Source of the DNA: Bombilactobacillus thymidiniphilus
GTDB lineage: Bacteria; Bacillota; Bacilli; Lactobacillales; Lactobacillaceae
Assembly (NCBI RefSeq): GCF_023380245.1
Contig: NZ_CP093365.1
Location: 992,001 to 1,056,000 of the forward strand
Length of the DNA stretch: 64,000 nt
Reading direction: 5' to 3'
Numbering within the stretch: the stretch's first letter is position 1; the number at the start of each line of letters is the position of its first letter. This document shows, in pieces, positions 35,266-44,656 of this stretch. The notes beneath the pieces were generated by a model. It was not told the origin of the DNA. It did no database searches and was given only the letters and a program-made list of their open reading frames with translations. Position numbers and translations under genes: made by a program.

Positions 35266-36939
35266 ATGACAACTAATTCTGCAGCTTCGGCTTTAGTTGA
35301 AACAATGATTAATTATGATATTAAATATGTTTTTGGCATTCCAGGAGCGAAGATTGATAAGTTGTTTGAAGAATTGGAGTACAATCAAAGTCCTAATAAA
35401 CCACAGCTAATTATTGCTCGCCATGAGCAAAATGCGGCTTTTATGGCGGCAGCTGTAGGACGTTTAACCGGTAAGCCTGGGGTTGTATTAGTAACTTCTG
35501 GTCCTGGAGTTGCTAATTTAGCAACAGGCCTTGTAACAGCAACTTCAGAAGGTGATCCAGTTATTGCTTTGGGTGGTCAAGTGCAACGTGATGATTTAGC
35601 GCGTTTGACGCATCAAAGTATTCCCAATCAGGAATTATTAAATCCAGTTACCAAGTATAGTGTAGAAGTTCAAGATCCTGATAATTTATCTGAAGCCTTT
35701 GCTAATGCCTATCAAGAAGCTTTAGCTGCCAAAAATGGTGCAGTTTTTATTTCCATTCCGCAAGATGTTATTGATGCCAATGTTAAGCGTGAGGTGATGG
35801 TTAAAAGTCCGTTAGTCGAGCAAGGAGTGCCCGCTAAAGATCAGTTGAAGTCTTTTGTGCAAGAAATCAAACAAGCGCAGATGCCCGTTATTTTAGCTGG
35901 CATGCGTGCTTCACAACAAAAGGCGACACGAGCTTTGCGTACTTTATTACATGATGTAGCTTTGCCAATTGTAGAAACTTTCCAAGGAGCGGGCGTACTA
36001 TCGCGTGATTTGGAAAATTTATTTTTTGGACGAGTAGGTTTGTTCCGCAATCAAACTGGTGATACGTTATTAAAACAAGCTGATCTAGTTATCACAGTTG
36101 GTTATGATCCGATTGAATACGAAGCGCGTAATTGGAATAAAGAACGCCAAAGTAAAATTATTCATTTAGATAGTGTAGTACCAGAATTAACGCAAGAATA
36201 TCAGCCAGAATTGATTTTGCAGGGTGATATTGGTGATACATTATTAGCTTTGCGAGAAATTTTAAAGGGTGATTATGCCTTGTCTACTTCTACCAAAGAG
36301 CATTTACTTGCAATTAAAAAAGAATTTGACGATAAAGATGTGCCACCGACAACACAAAGTAATCAAGGTTTACATCCGTTAACTATTGTTAATGAGTTGC
36401 AACAACATGTTTCTGATCAAATGGTAGTTACTGTTGATGTTGGAAGTCATTATATTTGGATGGCGCGCCATTTTCGCAGTTACGAACCGCGCCACTTGTT
36501 GTTTAGTAATGGGATGCAAACTTTAGGTGTAGCTTTGCCTTGGGCTATTGCGGCATCGTTATTGGATCCTAAGCGTAAAGTGGTTTCAGTAGCCGGCGAT
36601 GGTGGTTTTATGTTTTCTAGTCAAGAATTGGAAACTGCAGTTCGCTTGCATTCTAATTTGGTTCAATTAGTTTGGGTGGATGGTTATTATGATATGGTGC
36701 GTTTCCAAGAGCAAAGCAAATACGGGCAAGAAGCTGGTGTCAAATTTGGACCGATTGACTTTGTGAAATTTGCCGAAAGTTTTGGCGCAAGAGGACTGCG
36801 TGTCGATGAGCAGCATGATTTGTCGACGATTTTGGATGAAGCTTTTGCTATCTCGGGTCCGGTAGTTGTGGAAATTCCTGTTGACTATTCGCAAAACTTC
36901 AAATTAAACCAAAACTTATTAACAGATCAATTTAATTAG
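35266..36939 (+). CDS. alsS: acetolactate synthase (catabolic)
   Basis: Condenses two pyruvates to alpha-acetolactate with ThDP. The 557-aa protein has the three domains of the family: an N-terminal PYR domain with GIPGAKIDKLFEEL and the catalytic glutamate in ARHEQNAAFMAAAVGRLTG, a central domain, and the C-terminal PP domain with VAGDGGFMFSSQELETAVR and VDGYYDMVRFQ. The absence of an FAD-type acetohydroxyacid synthase regulatory subunit and the adjacent decarboxylase gene mark it as the catabolic AlsS form. It would divert citrate-derived pyruvate to acetoin. Confidence 0.95.
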   Translation: MTTNSAASALVETMINYDIKYVFGIPGAKIDKLFEELEYNQSPNKPQLIIARHEQNAAFMAAAVGRLTGKPGVVLVTSGPGVANLATGLVTATSEGDPVIALGGQVQRDDLARLTHQSIPNQELLNPVTKYSVEVQDPDNLSEAFANAYQEALAAKNGAVFISIPQDVIDANVKREVMVKSPLVEQGVPAKDQLKSFVQEIKQAQMPVILAGMRASQQKATRALRTLLHDVALPIVETFQGAGVLSRDLENLFFGRVGLFRNQTGDTLLKQADLVITVGYDPIEYEARNWNKERQSKIIHLDSVVPELTQEYQPELILQGDIGDTLLALREILKGDYALSTSTKEHLLAIKKEFDDKDVPPTTQSNQGLHPLTIVNELQQHVSDQMVVTVDVGSHYIWMARHFRSYEPRHLLFSNGMQTLGVALPWAIAASLLDPKRKVVSVAGDGGFMFSSQELETAVRLHSNLVQLVWVDGYYDMVRFQEQSKYGQEAGVKFGPIDFVKFAESFGARGLRVDEQHDLSTILDEAFAISGPVVVEIPVDYSQNFKLNQNLLTDQFN

Positions 36940-36948
36940 GAGGGCAAG

Positions 36949-37656
36949 ATGAATTCAACTTTATATCAACACGGTACTTTAGCGCTATTAGTTCCTGGTT
37001 TATTGAAAGGTACAATAACTATGGGTGAACTTTTAAGCCATGGCAATACGGGTATTGGTACGGGCGAAGGTTTAGATGGTGAACTTGTCATTTTAGATGG
37101 TACGCCTTACAAAGTCGGTGGTGATGGACAAATTGTACAAGTTCCAGCGACTTTCACAATGCCATTTGCCAACATCCATCAAGCAGATTATCAAACATTA
37201 ACTTCTTTGACTAATTCAAATAGTGCGGCTACCTATCAAACAGTATCTGAGCAAGTGCAATCTCCCAATACTTTTTATTCGGTTCAGATTAAAGGTCTTT
37301 TCCAAGCTGTTAAAACTCGGGCAGTTAATAAAGCTTCACGACCTTATCCGACTTTGGTGCAAGCTTCTCAAGCACAATCTGTTTTTCAACAGGAACAAGT
37401 AGCAGGTACTTTAGTGAGCTATTATTCGCCGGAAGTTTTCCACGGAGCAGCTGTGGCTGGTTTTCATAGTCATTTCTTAGCCGACGACTTATCAATCGGC
37501 GGACATGTTTTAGATTTTACGGTGGAACAAGCCGCTGTCACTGTACAGATTTTTGATACGTTGCAACAACATCTACCTGTTGGCGACATCGATTATATGC
37601 AGCATGATTTTTCTGCGGATAATGTAGCACAAGATATTAGCACTGCCGAACAGTAA
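36949..37656 (+). CDS. alsD: alpha-acetolactate decarboxylase
   Basis: Converts alpha-acetolactate to acetoin. The 235-aa protein shows GELLSHGNTGIGTGEGLDGE near the N-terminus, and the zinc-ligand segment GFHSHFLADDLSIGGHV near residue 180, with PSP-like and FQAVKTRAV blocks between. The length is normal. It begins nine bases after the alsS stop with AGGAGGGC, so the two form an operon. No clear terminator follows before the lemA-like gene. Confidence 0.95.
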   Translation: MNSTLYQHGTLALLVPGLLKGTITMGELLSHGNTGIGTGEGLDGELVILDGTPYKVGGDGQIVQVPATFTMPFANIHQADYQTLTSLTNSNSAATYQTVSEQVQSPNTFYSVQIKGLFQAVKTRAVNKASRPYPTLVQASQAQSVFQQEQVAGTLVSYYSPEVFHGAAVAGFHSHFLADDLSIGGHVLDFTVEQAAVTVQIFDTLQQHLPVGDIDYMQHDFSADNVAQDISTAEQ

Positions 37657-37723
37657 TTTTAACAAAAAATTAAATAAGCTTAAAAGTTATGTTAAAATGT
37701 TAGTAAAAATGAAGGAGAATTAT

Positions 37724-38278
37724 ATGTCGACCACAATGTGGATTATTTTAGCGATTATTGTTTTGGTGGTTATTGCCTATATTATTTGTTATAACGGTTT
37801 AGTGCAAAAACGTAACCAAGCGCAAGAATTCCAAAGTCAGATCGACGTGCAATTAAAGCGCCGGACAGATCTTATTCCCAACTTAGTTGAGACGGTTAAA
37901 GGTTACGCTGATCATGAAAAGCAAACGCTGGCTGATGTTGTTAAATTACGTAATTCAGTTATTAGTGCTGATTCTTTATCAGAAAAAGTGGCTGCCGATA
38001 ACAAATTAACAGGTGCTTTGCGGCAAGTGTTCGCACTTGCTGAGAATTATCCGGATTTGAAAGCTAATCAAGAATTTGGCAAATTGATGGAAGAATTAAC
38101 TAACACGGAGAATAAGGTGGCTTATGCTCGCCAAGCATATAATAGCTCAGTGCAGTATTACAACACTGCTACAGAAACTTTTCCTCGCAACATCGTGTCT
38201 AGTATTCATCATTTCCGTAAAATGAATTTCTTAGAAGTTCCGGAAGCTGATAAGCAAGCTCCGCAAGTTAAATTTTAA
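37724..38278 (+). CDS. LemA family protein
   Basis: A 184-aa protein with one N-terminal membrane span and a long alpha-helical coiled domain outside or inside the membrane. The signature RRTDLIPNLVETVKGYADHEKQTL and the later TENKVAYARQAYN plus NTATETFPRNIV are typical of LemA. The start is ATG 37724, seven bases after AAGGAGA; the frame extends upstream without a better site. It precedes htpX by about 12 bases, a pairing conserved in many lactic acid bacteria. Confidence 0.9.
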   Translation: MSTTMWIILAIIVLVVIAYIICYNGLVQKRNQAQEFQSQIDVQLKRRTDLIPNLVETVKGYADHEKQTLADVVKLRNSVISADSLSEKVAADNKLTGALRQVFALAENYPDLKANQEFGKLMEELTNTENKVAYARQAYNSSVQYYNTATETFPRNIVSSIHHFRKMNFLEVPEADKQAPQVKF

Positions 38279-38290
38279 GGAAATTAATTG

Positions 38291-39199
38291 ATGTTATATC
38301 AACAAATTGCTAGTAATAAAAGAAAGACTTATTTAGTTTTTGCAGTATTTTTTACAATTTTAGCGACTATTGGTGCAGTCATTGGTTATTTGTTTTTTGA
38401 TTCTATTGGTAGTGGTATTGTTATTTCATTGGTGATTACGGTCATTTATGCATTATTGATGTATTTTAAGTCTACTAGTTTAGTTATGCAGATGAATGGG
38501 GCCACAAAAATAACAGCCAGTGATCAAGCTCCAATGCTATGGCACATTGTTGAAGATTTATCATTTGTCGCTAAAATACCACAACCGGATATTTATATCA
38601 TTGATGATCCTAGTCCCAATGCTTTTGCGACGGGACGCGATCCTAAACATTCGGCAGTAGCTGTAACTAGTGGATTATATGATATGATGGATCGTCAAGA
38701 ACTAGAAGGTGTTTTGGCGCATGAAATATCCCATATCCGCAATTATGATATTCGCGTTTCTACGATTTCGGTAGCTTTGTCATCCGCGATCGTTTTCATT
38801 TCTTCTATGCTAGCTAATATGTACCGTTGGAGTTGGTTGTTTGGTAGTAATGATCGCGACGATGATGATTCACGTGGCAATATAATTCGTTTAGTTTTGT
38901 GGTTAGTAGGCTTGGTCTTTGCAATCCTCGGTCCTATGATTGCGACAATTGTACGTTTAGCAATTTCTAGAAATCGGGAATATTTGGCAGATGCTTCCGG
39001 TGTAGAGTTAACGCGTAATCCGGCTGGATTGATTGGTGCTTTGCATAAATTGGCAGATAATACGCAACCGATGCAGCAAGTAGATGATGCGAGTGCAGCT
39101 TTATATATTACTAATCCACTTAAGCATCAAAATTTTGCACATTTATTTGATACGCACCCTCCTTTGGCAGATCGAATTAAGCGTTTAGAAAAAATGTAA
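38291..39199 (+). CDS. htpX: membrane zinc metalloprotease HtpX
   Basis: A 302-aa M48 protease involved in quality control of membrane proteins. The zinc motif HEISH is at residues 144-148 (VLAHEISHIRNYDIRVS) and the third ligand region is SRNREYLADASGVEL. Two N-terminal spans and two central spans are visible. TTG 38288 precedes ATG 38291; the latter suits AAGGA at 38277-38281. It is probably co-transcribed with the lemA-like gene and ends at a strong terminator. Confidence 0.93.
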   Translation: MLYQQIASNKRKTYLVFAVFFTILATIGAVIGYLFFDSIGSGIVISLVITVIYALLMYFKSTSLVMQMNGATKITASDQAPMLWHIVEDLSFVAKIPQPDIYIIDDPSPNAFATGRDPKHSAVAVTSGLYDMMDRQELEGVLAHEISHIRNYDIRVSTISVALSSAIVFISSMLANMYRWSWLFGSNDRDDDDSRGNIIRLVLWLVGLVFAILGPMIATIVRLAISRNREYLADASGVELTRNPAGLIGALHKLADNTQPMQQVDDASAALYITNPLKHQNFAHLFDTHPPLADRIKRLEKM

Positions 39200-39203
39200 T
39201 ATA

Positions 39204-39235
39204 AAAAAACACATCGCATTAGGCGATGTGTTTTT
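39204..39235. terminator. bidirectional intrinsic terminator
   Basis: AAAACACATCGC and GCGATGTGTTTT form a 12-bp stem between htpX and the convergent HAD gene. Confidence 0.92.
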
Positions 39236-39240
39236 GTGAC

Positions 39241-39867
39241 TTATAAAACTTTTAAAACATCTGCAGGCTGTTGAAAAAGATATTCTGCGTCAGAAAAATC
39301 ATCTTTTTCATTAGCTCCCCAACCGGCTAATCCAAAAGCAACATTGGCACCGTGTGCACTACCAATATCGCTTCTTGAGTCGCCGATAAATAGGGTCTCA
39401 GAAGAATTAGCTTGTAATAATTGCAAAGCCTTTTTTGTTGGCTCAGGATCAGGCTTTGGATTATCAACTTGATCGGCGGTCACTGCTTGATTGAAAAAAC
39501 TATTGATCGCAGTTTGTTGAAAAATCGCCTTAAATTCTTGTTGATCTTCAGAAGTAACAATAATTAAATTAATCTGCCGTGCTTTCAATTGCGCCAATAG
39601 TTCAGGGATGCCGTCAAAAGTTTGGACTTCATTAATAAACTCAAAAGCATTTTTCATGACACTTTGGGCTGCAGTAGCATGTTGCTCTTCTGGAATGTTA
39701 AAGCCATTAAAAACTTGTTTTGCCGTACTAGAGAAAGCAAATTCTAACTCGGCGATGGTTTTATCAATTTGATAATCATCTTTTAAAGTTTTTTGTAAAG
39801 CTAATAAGCCAACTTCCTTAGTTTCTAGTAGAGTGCCATCAACATCAAAAATAATATTTTTAATCAT
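39241..39867 (-). CDS. HAD-superfamily phosphatase (phosphoglycolate phosphatase/PpaX-like)
   Basis: A 208-aa hydrolase. HAD motif I is FDVDGTLLET at residues 7-16 with both aspartates. Motif II lies in LIIVTSEDQQEF, motif III has the lysine in DNPKPDPEPTKKAL, and motif IV is FIGDSRSDIGSA. The helical cap between motifs I and II fits the Cof-independent beta-phosphoglucomutase/phosphoglycolate phosphatase branch. The frame extends to 39903, but AAAGGA nine bases before ATG 39867 sets the start. Substrate unknown. Confidence 0.85.
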   Translation of the reverse strand: MIKNIIFDVDGTLLETKEVGLLALQKTLKDDYQIDKTIAELEFAFSSTAKQVFNGFNIPEEQHATAAQSVMKNAFEFINEVQTFDGIPELLAQLKARQINLIIVTSEDQQEFKAIFQQTAINSFFNQAVTADQVDNPKPDPEPTKKALQLLQANSSETLFIGDSRSDIGSAHGANVAFGLAGWGANEKDDFSDAEYLFQQPADVLKVL

Positions 39868-39950
39868 CAAGATCATTCCTTTAGTAAATGATATAGTAAT
39901 CATTATAATATTATTGTTCCGTTAATGGTAATAGTCATAGGAGGATAATT

Positions 39951-40913
39951 ATGAAATTACAAAAAACATCAGCTAATTTTGATATTGCGGGGTTATACTT
40001 TGTCGGTCGCTGGGCCCATACTGAGCATGGTATGTACACTAGTAATTTAGGTGCACAGATTTTTACACAATTAACGGATTGCGCACAAATTGAATTTGTT
40101 TTTTCCACTAAAGCTAGCTTAGAAGATACTTGGTTAGCCTATCAGATTGATGATGAATCCTATCAGCGACAAAATTTGACTGCTGGTAATTTGAAAATTA
40201 TCTTGCCCGACAAAAAAGCACACTCAATTCGCGTATTTTATAGTGGTTGTGATGTTGAAAATAATTTATGGAAGCGTCATGAAGGTTTATATTTTGATAA
40301 AATAATTGCTGATAAATCTGCTAAATTAACACCTGTGAAGCCAGTCAATGAAGCAATTGCCTTCATTGGTGATTCGGTTAGTGCTGGTGTGCGTGTCAAA
40401 GGTACACAAGCTGGTTCAGATACTTGCTCAGAATTAAGTTACGCAGCCCAAGTAGCTAATTACTTTGATGCATCAGATATTCGTATTGCTTACCCGGGTG
40501 CTTCAGTGACCCATCCTGGAAAAGGTAGTGTACCTAAAATTGCTTTGACCTTAGATAAAATAGATGTCAGTCATTTATGGCAACCAATTCCTAGTGCTGA
40601 TGTAGTAATTAATATTGGTACGAATGATCAAAAAGCTAATGAACAACTTTTTAGAGTAGATTTTGAAGTTCTAATGCAAAAAATAAAATTATTATATCCT
40701 ACTAGTCGTTTATGGGTAGTGATTCCTTTATCGCAATTACATGCACAAGTAATTCGCGAAGAAACCAGAGAATACGCAAATGCACAAGTTATTGAAACCA
40801 AAGATTTAGATTTAGTATATACTGACGGATTGCATCCCGATGTTGCTAGTTCGAAAACATTTGCAAAATGTGTCATAGATTCTATACAGACTAAGCGCAA
40901 ACCAGAATATTAG
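39951..40913 (+). CDS. SGNH/GDSL-type esterase with N-terminal beta domain (CE2-like)
   Basis: A 320-aa protein without a signal peptide. The N-terminal 125 residues look like a beta-sandwich, as in CE2 carbohydrate esterases. The SGNH hydrolase domain follows with IGDSVSAG (catalytic S142), the glycine in the AYPGASVTH block, GTND (N225) and the catalytic DGLHPD pair (D292, H295). All four SGNH blocks are therefore intact. A deacetylase acting on a carbohydrate is likely by family, but the substrate is unknown. It precedes the flippase gene by 11 bases. Confidence 0.8.
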   Translation: MKLQKTSANFDIAGLYFVGRWAHTEHGMYTSNLGAQIFTQLTDCAQIEFVFSTKASLEDTWLAYQIDDESYQRQNLTAGNLKIILPDKKAHSIRVFYSGCDVENNLWKRHEGLYFDKIIADKSAKLTPVKPVNEAIAFIGDSVSAGVRVKGTQAGSDTCSELSYAAQVANYFDASDIRIAYPGASVTHPGKGSVPKIALTLDKIDVSHLWQPIPSADVVINIGTNDQKANEQLFRVDFEVLMQKIKLLYPTSRLWVVIPLSQLHAQVIREETREYANAQVIETKDLDLVYTDGLHPDVASSKTFAKCVIDSIQTKRKPEY

Positions 40914-40924
40914 GAGTTTATAGC

Positions 40925-42580
40925 ATGACTAAACAAGAAGCTAATAGTGACAATAAGTTGAAACAAGATTCTTTATTGTCAGGTTCGGCTTGGATTACGG
41001 CTAGTGGCATTGTTTCGCGAGCCTTATCAGCACTATATATTATTCCTTGGAATATTTGGATGGGTTCAGCAGTCGTGGTTGCGGCAGCGAATGCTTTATA
41101 TGGTAAGGTTTACCATATTTACGACTTCTTTTTATTAATTTCCACAGCAGGTTTACCAAGTGCGATCTCCAAACAAATTTCGCATTATAATGCGCTGGGT
41201 GAGTACGAGGCTAGCAACCAATTATTTAAGCAGGCTTTGAAAGTTACGGCATTAATTGGAATTTGTTTTGCGGCTTTGATGTATTTCGGCGCTAGTTGGG
41301 TAGCAACTTTATTTACGAATGGCGATCCGCACAGTATTCCTGCTATTAAAGCCTTGGCGATTGCAGTTTTGTTGTTGCCGACTTTAAGTATTATGCGTGG
41401 TTATTTGCAAGGTCATGCTCAAATGGGACCGTCGGCGATCTCAATGATGTTAGAGCAATTGGCGCGCGTCGGTTATATGCTGTCGATTACGTATATTATT
41501 ATGCAAATTAAACATGGTAATTATGTGGATGCAGTTACTAAATCAACATTCGCTTCATTTGTTGGTGCTACAGTATCTATCTTGTATTTGCTATATTGTT
41601 TTTGGCGCCAGCGACATACCTTTGCTGATTTAGCTAAAAATGGCAAGCACGAAATTAGTTTTACGGCGCGTGATTTCACGAAAGAAATTTTGCTTCAAGC
41701 TATTCCTTTCATTATTATTGATTCGGCTATTACGGTGTTCAATTTATTTGATCAATCAACTTTCAATCCTATGATGCGCAGTTTTATGACTATTTCGCAA
41801 CAGCAACTAGATTATTATTACTCTTTATTCGGTTTTCAAGCTAACAAATTAATTATGGTAGTCGTTTCATTAGCGACAGGCGTCGTATCTTCTTCCATAC
41901 CACTAGTTTCATCGCTATACACTACTAAAAATACTAGTAAAATTAAGCAACAAATTGTCAGCATTTTGCGCTTGTTTGGATTTTTCATGGTTCCTGCAGC
42001 TTTAGGTATGTTAGCAGTATCAAGACCTTTATGGAGTTGTTTTTATGGCTATGATCAATTAGGTGTTAAAATCATGCAATTGTCTTGTTTGATGGCACTA
42101 TTGTTTGGATTTTTCATGGTTTTAGCAGCGATTTTGCAAGCTTTATACCGGAATACTTTAGCAATTAAGTATTTAGTCTATGGTTTTGTTTTGAAAATTA
42201 TCATCCAATGGCCTTTAGTTTACTTGTTTCATGAATATGGACCGATTGTGGCTACGATCATTGCAATGATTTGGATTTGCTATTTAATGTTAAACAAAAT
42301 CCATGAACTGTATCCCTTTAATTTGCGCGATTTTATCTTGAATGATTTGCGTAAAATAACTGTAATTGCAATCTTAATGACTATTGTAGTGTTGTTGCTA
42401 GATTGGATTTTATATGCAACTAATCAACATGTTGGACGTATTATGAGTACTGTCTATTTGCTGATTGAAGTAGGACTGGGTGGCATAATTTATGGTTATT
42501 TAGTTTTGAAAACTAGATTATTGGATCAAGTATTGGATTTGAATGCGCAAAAATTGCGTCAACTGCTCCATATTAAATAA
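40925..42580 (+). CDS. MOP-superfamily lipid-linked polysaccharide flippase (YtgP/MurJ-like)
   Basis: A 551-aa polytopic protein with about fourteen spans. The first span block SGSAWITASGIVSRALSALY and the LLISTAGLPSAISKQISHYN motif are characteristic of the MOP family members known as YtgP or RfbX-like proteins. In Gram-positives these can carry out MurJ-like lipid II flipping or export of polysaccharide units. It shares a likely transcript with the SGNH esterase gene upstream and the small hydrolase-like gene downstream. Confidence 0.85.
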   Translation: MTKQEANSDNKLKQDSLLSGSAWITASGIVSRALSALYIIPWNIWMGSAVVVAAANALYGKVYHIYDFFLLISTAGLPSAISKQISHYNALGEYEASNQLFKQALKVTALIGICFAALMYFGASWVATLFTNGDPHSIPAIKALAIAVLLLPTLSIMRGYLQGHAQMGPSAISMMLEQLARVGYMLSITYIIMQIKHGNYVDAVTKSTFASFVGATVSILYLLYCFWRQRHTFADLAKNGKHEISFTARDFTKEILLQAIPFIIIDSAITVFNLFDQSTFNPMMRSFMTISQQQLDYYYSLFGFQANKLIMVVVSLATGVVSSSIPLVSSLYTTKNTSKIKQQIVSILRLFGFFMVPAALGMLAVSRPLWSCFYGYDQLGVKIMQLSCLMALLFGFFMVLAAILQALYRNTLAIKYLVYGFVLKIIIQWPLVYLFHEYGPIVATIIAMIWICYLMLNKIHELYPFNLRDFILNDLRKITVIAILMTIVVLLLDWILYATNQHVGRIMSTVYLLIEVGLGGIIYGYLVLKTRLLDQVLDLNAQKLRQLLHIK

Positions 42581-42605
42581 TATGCAAGGCAAAAAGAGGT
42601 AAATT

Positions 42606-43391
42606 ATGATTCAAGTGCAAGATGTCACTGTTAGTAATGGTAAATTGGTTTATTATTTTGAAGATAATCAGCAAACTAAAAATACGATCTTTTTGCCAGA
42701 TATGACGCAAAGTGTGAATAGTTGTTTGCAAATAATGATTTATAATGGCTTAACTAATAGTTATGCGTTAGATTTTCGCTATCATGGGCTATCTTCGGCA
42801 CAAGGTGCTTATGATTTAAATAGTTTAGCGTCAGATTTGACAGAATTTATCCAAAAAATAGCTTTGACTAATTATCAAATTGTCGCCGCTGGTAATGCAG
42901 TTTGGGTAGTGGAGCAAGCTATTTTGCAATATCAAATTCAGCCACAAAAAGTTGTAGCATTAGATTCAGATTTTATTACTGATAATACTTCAATTTTGGA
43001 TGCTGATTTTGCGGATTACTCCACTCTACTAGCAACGAAAAAACAAGCTATTAATCAACAAGCAGCAACTTTAGATTTGCAGGAATATCAGCAGCAGATG
43101 ATTTTAAATGCTCAAATGGCGGACTATCATAAAGTTGAGCAAGCATATCAATTATATGTAACAACTACAAAACAGCAAGAGTTCAATGCTAGTTTACCTA
43201 GACGTAGTTTTAGTAGTTTAGCAATGCCAACTACACTGTTGTTGACCAAAGCTTCCCAGCAAAAAATTGTGACACAGAAACTAACGCCAACTCAACGAAA
43301 AAGTTACGCAGCCTTTGAATGTTATGTTATTGATAAAACACCACATGAACTTCTGTGGTATGCACCGCTAACAGTTTTAAATTTTATCTAA
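42606..43391 (+). CDS. alpha/beta-hydrolase-fold protein lacking the nucleophile
   Basis: A 261-aa protein with the fold order of a small alpha/beta hydrolase: beta strands, then LDFRYHGLSSAQGAYDL, a typical block before the nucleophile elbow, and a late TTLLLTKASQQ strand. The elbow itself reads VAAGNAVWVVEQA, so the usual GxSxG serine is replaced by asparagine-alanine. The late histidine may be in KTPHELLWYAP. The fold is inferred from order and length. It may be a non-catalytic relative. It is encoded 25 bases after the flippase gene and ends at a terminator. Confidence 0.55.
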   Translation: MIQVQDVTVSNGKLVYYFEDNQQTKNTIFLPDMTQSVNSCLQIMIYNGLTNSYALDFRYHGLSSAQGAYDLNSLASDLTEFIQKIALTNYQIVAAGNAVWVVEQAILQYQIQPQKVVALDSDFITDNTSILDADFADYSTLLATKKQAINQQAATLDLQEYQQQMILNAQMADYHKVEQAYQLYVTTTKQQEFNASLPRRSFSSLAMPTTLLLTKASQQKIVTQKLTPTQRKSYAAFECYVIDKTPHELLWYAPLTVLNFI

Positions 43392-43399
43392 GCAAACAA

Positions 43400-43427
43400 A
43401 AAAACCACTCCTAAGAGTGGCTTTTTT
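43400..43427 (+). terminator. intrinsic terminator
   Basis: AACCACTC and GAGTGGCT form the stem with an A-run before and six T after it. Confidence 0.88.
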
Positions 43428-43428
43428 A

Positions 43429-43475
43429 ATTTAAATATTGAGGGGGGATTCAAGATTTAAATATTTGAGGGGGGA
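43429..43475 (+). repeat. tandem duplicate of a ribosome-binding-site-like sequence without a gene
   Basis: ATTTAAATATT-GAGGGGGGA (43429-43448) and ATTTAAATATTTGAGGGGGGA (43455-43475) repeat with a 26-base period. They look like the leader of the WxL gene at 61314 (TTAAATATTTGAGGAGGGA), but no reading frame of more than 14 codons follows. The rest of the gap to galE (43476-43605) shows no gene. Confidence 0.5.
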
Positions 43476-43605
43476 GAAGAGAAGTATTGTTAAATACCTC
43501 ATCAACTTACAAAACATATTCTAAAGCTTAACTGTGAATCCTTGACTACTAAAATGTGAATTATTTATGAAATAATATTAAATTAATGGTAAATATAACT
43601 TAATA

Positions 43606-44601
43606 CTAATCGTTGTATCCATTAGGATGCTTTTGCTTCCAAGTCCAAGCGGTTTGTACAATATCGTGAATATTATCATATTGTGGTTGCCAACCCAAAA
43701 TTTTGCGAGCACGGCTACTATCAGCCACTAAAATATCTGGATCGCCATCTCGGCGTGGGGCAATTTTAGCGGGGATTTCTTTGCCGGTAACTTTTCTAGC
43801 CGCTTCCACAATCTCTTTTACAGAAAAACCGGTACTGGAACCGAGATTGAAAATATCACTGGGATTACCAGCAATTAAATATTTCAAAGCTAAAATATGT
43901 GCTTTTGCAAGATCTAAAATATGAACATAATCACGTACATTAGTACCGTCAGGCGTATTATAATCATCGCCATAAATTTGCAAAGTGGCTTGCTGACCAA
44001 TGGCAGTTTTCAAAACAATCGGAATCAAATGTGTTTCCGGAGTATGATCTTCACCCATCGAACCATCAGCCATCGCTCCTGCAGCATTAAAGTAACGCAA
44101 AGCTACGTATTTGATCCCATAGGCTTGATCTACCCACTTCATGATTTTTTCCATCATTAACTTACTGTCACCATAAGGATTGATTGGATCCTTAGGCGCA
44201 TCATCTGGAATAGGTGTTTTTTGGGGATTGCCAAAAGCGGCAGCTGTCGAGGAAAAAATCAAATATTTAATATCCTGATCGCGCATTGCTTCTAATAAGG
44301 CAATCATGCCGATGACATTGTTGTCAAAATATTTCAGCGGATCCTTGACTGATTCCGGAACGATAGAAAAAGCATCCATATGAATTACAGCAGTAATATC
44401 TTCTTTTTGAAAAACTTGCTGCAAAAATTGTTTATCACGCGTATCGCCCTCGTAAAAACGAGCGGCAGGGTTAATTGCTTTTTGATGACCAGTAGAAAGG
44501 TTGTCTGCAACAACTACATCATAATCTTCATCAAGTAACTGTTGTACCATATGCGAACCAATATAGCCGGCACCACCCGCCACCATAACTGTTTGTTTCA
44601 T
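43606..44601 (-). CDS. galE: UDP-glucose 4-epimerase
   Basis: Interconverts UDP-glucose and UDP-galactose. The 331-aa extended short-chain dehydrogenase has the NAD-binding MVAGGAGYIGSHMVQQLL, the catalytic FSSTAAAFG threonine/serine region and YGDSK (Tyr-x-x-x-Lys), followed by LRYFNAAGA and a substrate domain of normal length. The frame opens with TTG 44607, but ATG 44601 lies eight bases after AGGGGG. It is divergent from the NCS2 permease gene. It may supply UDP-galactose to wall polysaccharide or take part in the Leloir route; no other gal genes are in the window. Confidence 0.94.
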   Translation of the reverse strand: MKQTVMVAGGAGYIGSHMVQQLLDEDYDVVVADNLSTGHQKAINPAARFYEGDTRDKQFLQQVFQKEDITAVIHMDAFSIVPESVKDPLKYFDNNVIGMIALLEAMRDQDIKYLIFSSTAAAFGNPQKTPIPDDAPKDPINPYGDSKLMMEKIMKWVDQAYGIKYVALRYFNAAGAMADGSMGEDHTPETHLIPIVLKTAIGQQATLQIYGDDYNTPDGTNVRDYVHILDLAKAHILALKYLIAGNPSDIFNLGSSTGFSVKEIVEAARKVTGKEIPAKIAPRRDGDPDILVADSSRARKILGWQPQYDNIHDIVQTAWTWKQKHPNGYND

Positions 44602-44656
44602 TGCCAAAACCCCCTTAAATTTACTTAATTATAGCATTGATCAATATTTTTGAGTA

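Noticed and set aside
38291-39199. Reading lemA-htpX as part of a phage or mobile island
   Set aside because: Both are standard chromosomal genes in lactic acid bacteria and nothing mobile flanks them.
43480-43605. Short peptide gene starting at TTG near 43487 (14 codons)
   Set aside because: The spacing to the purine-rich site is long and nothing supports the peptide, so it is mentioned only as a possibility under the repeat.
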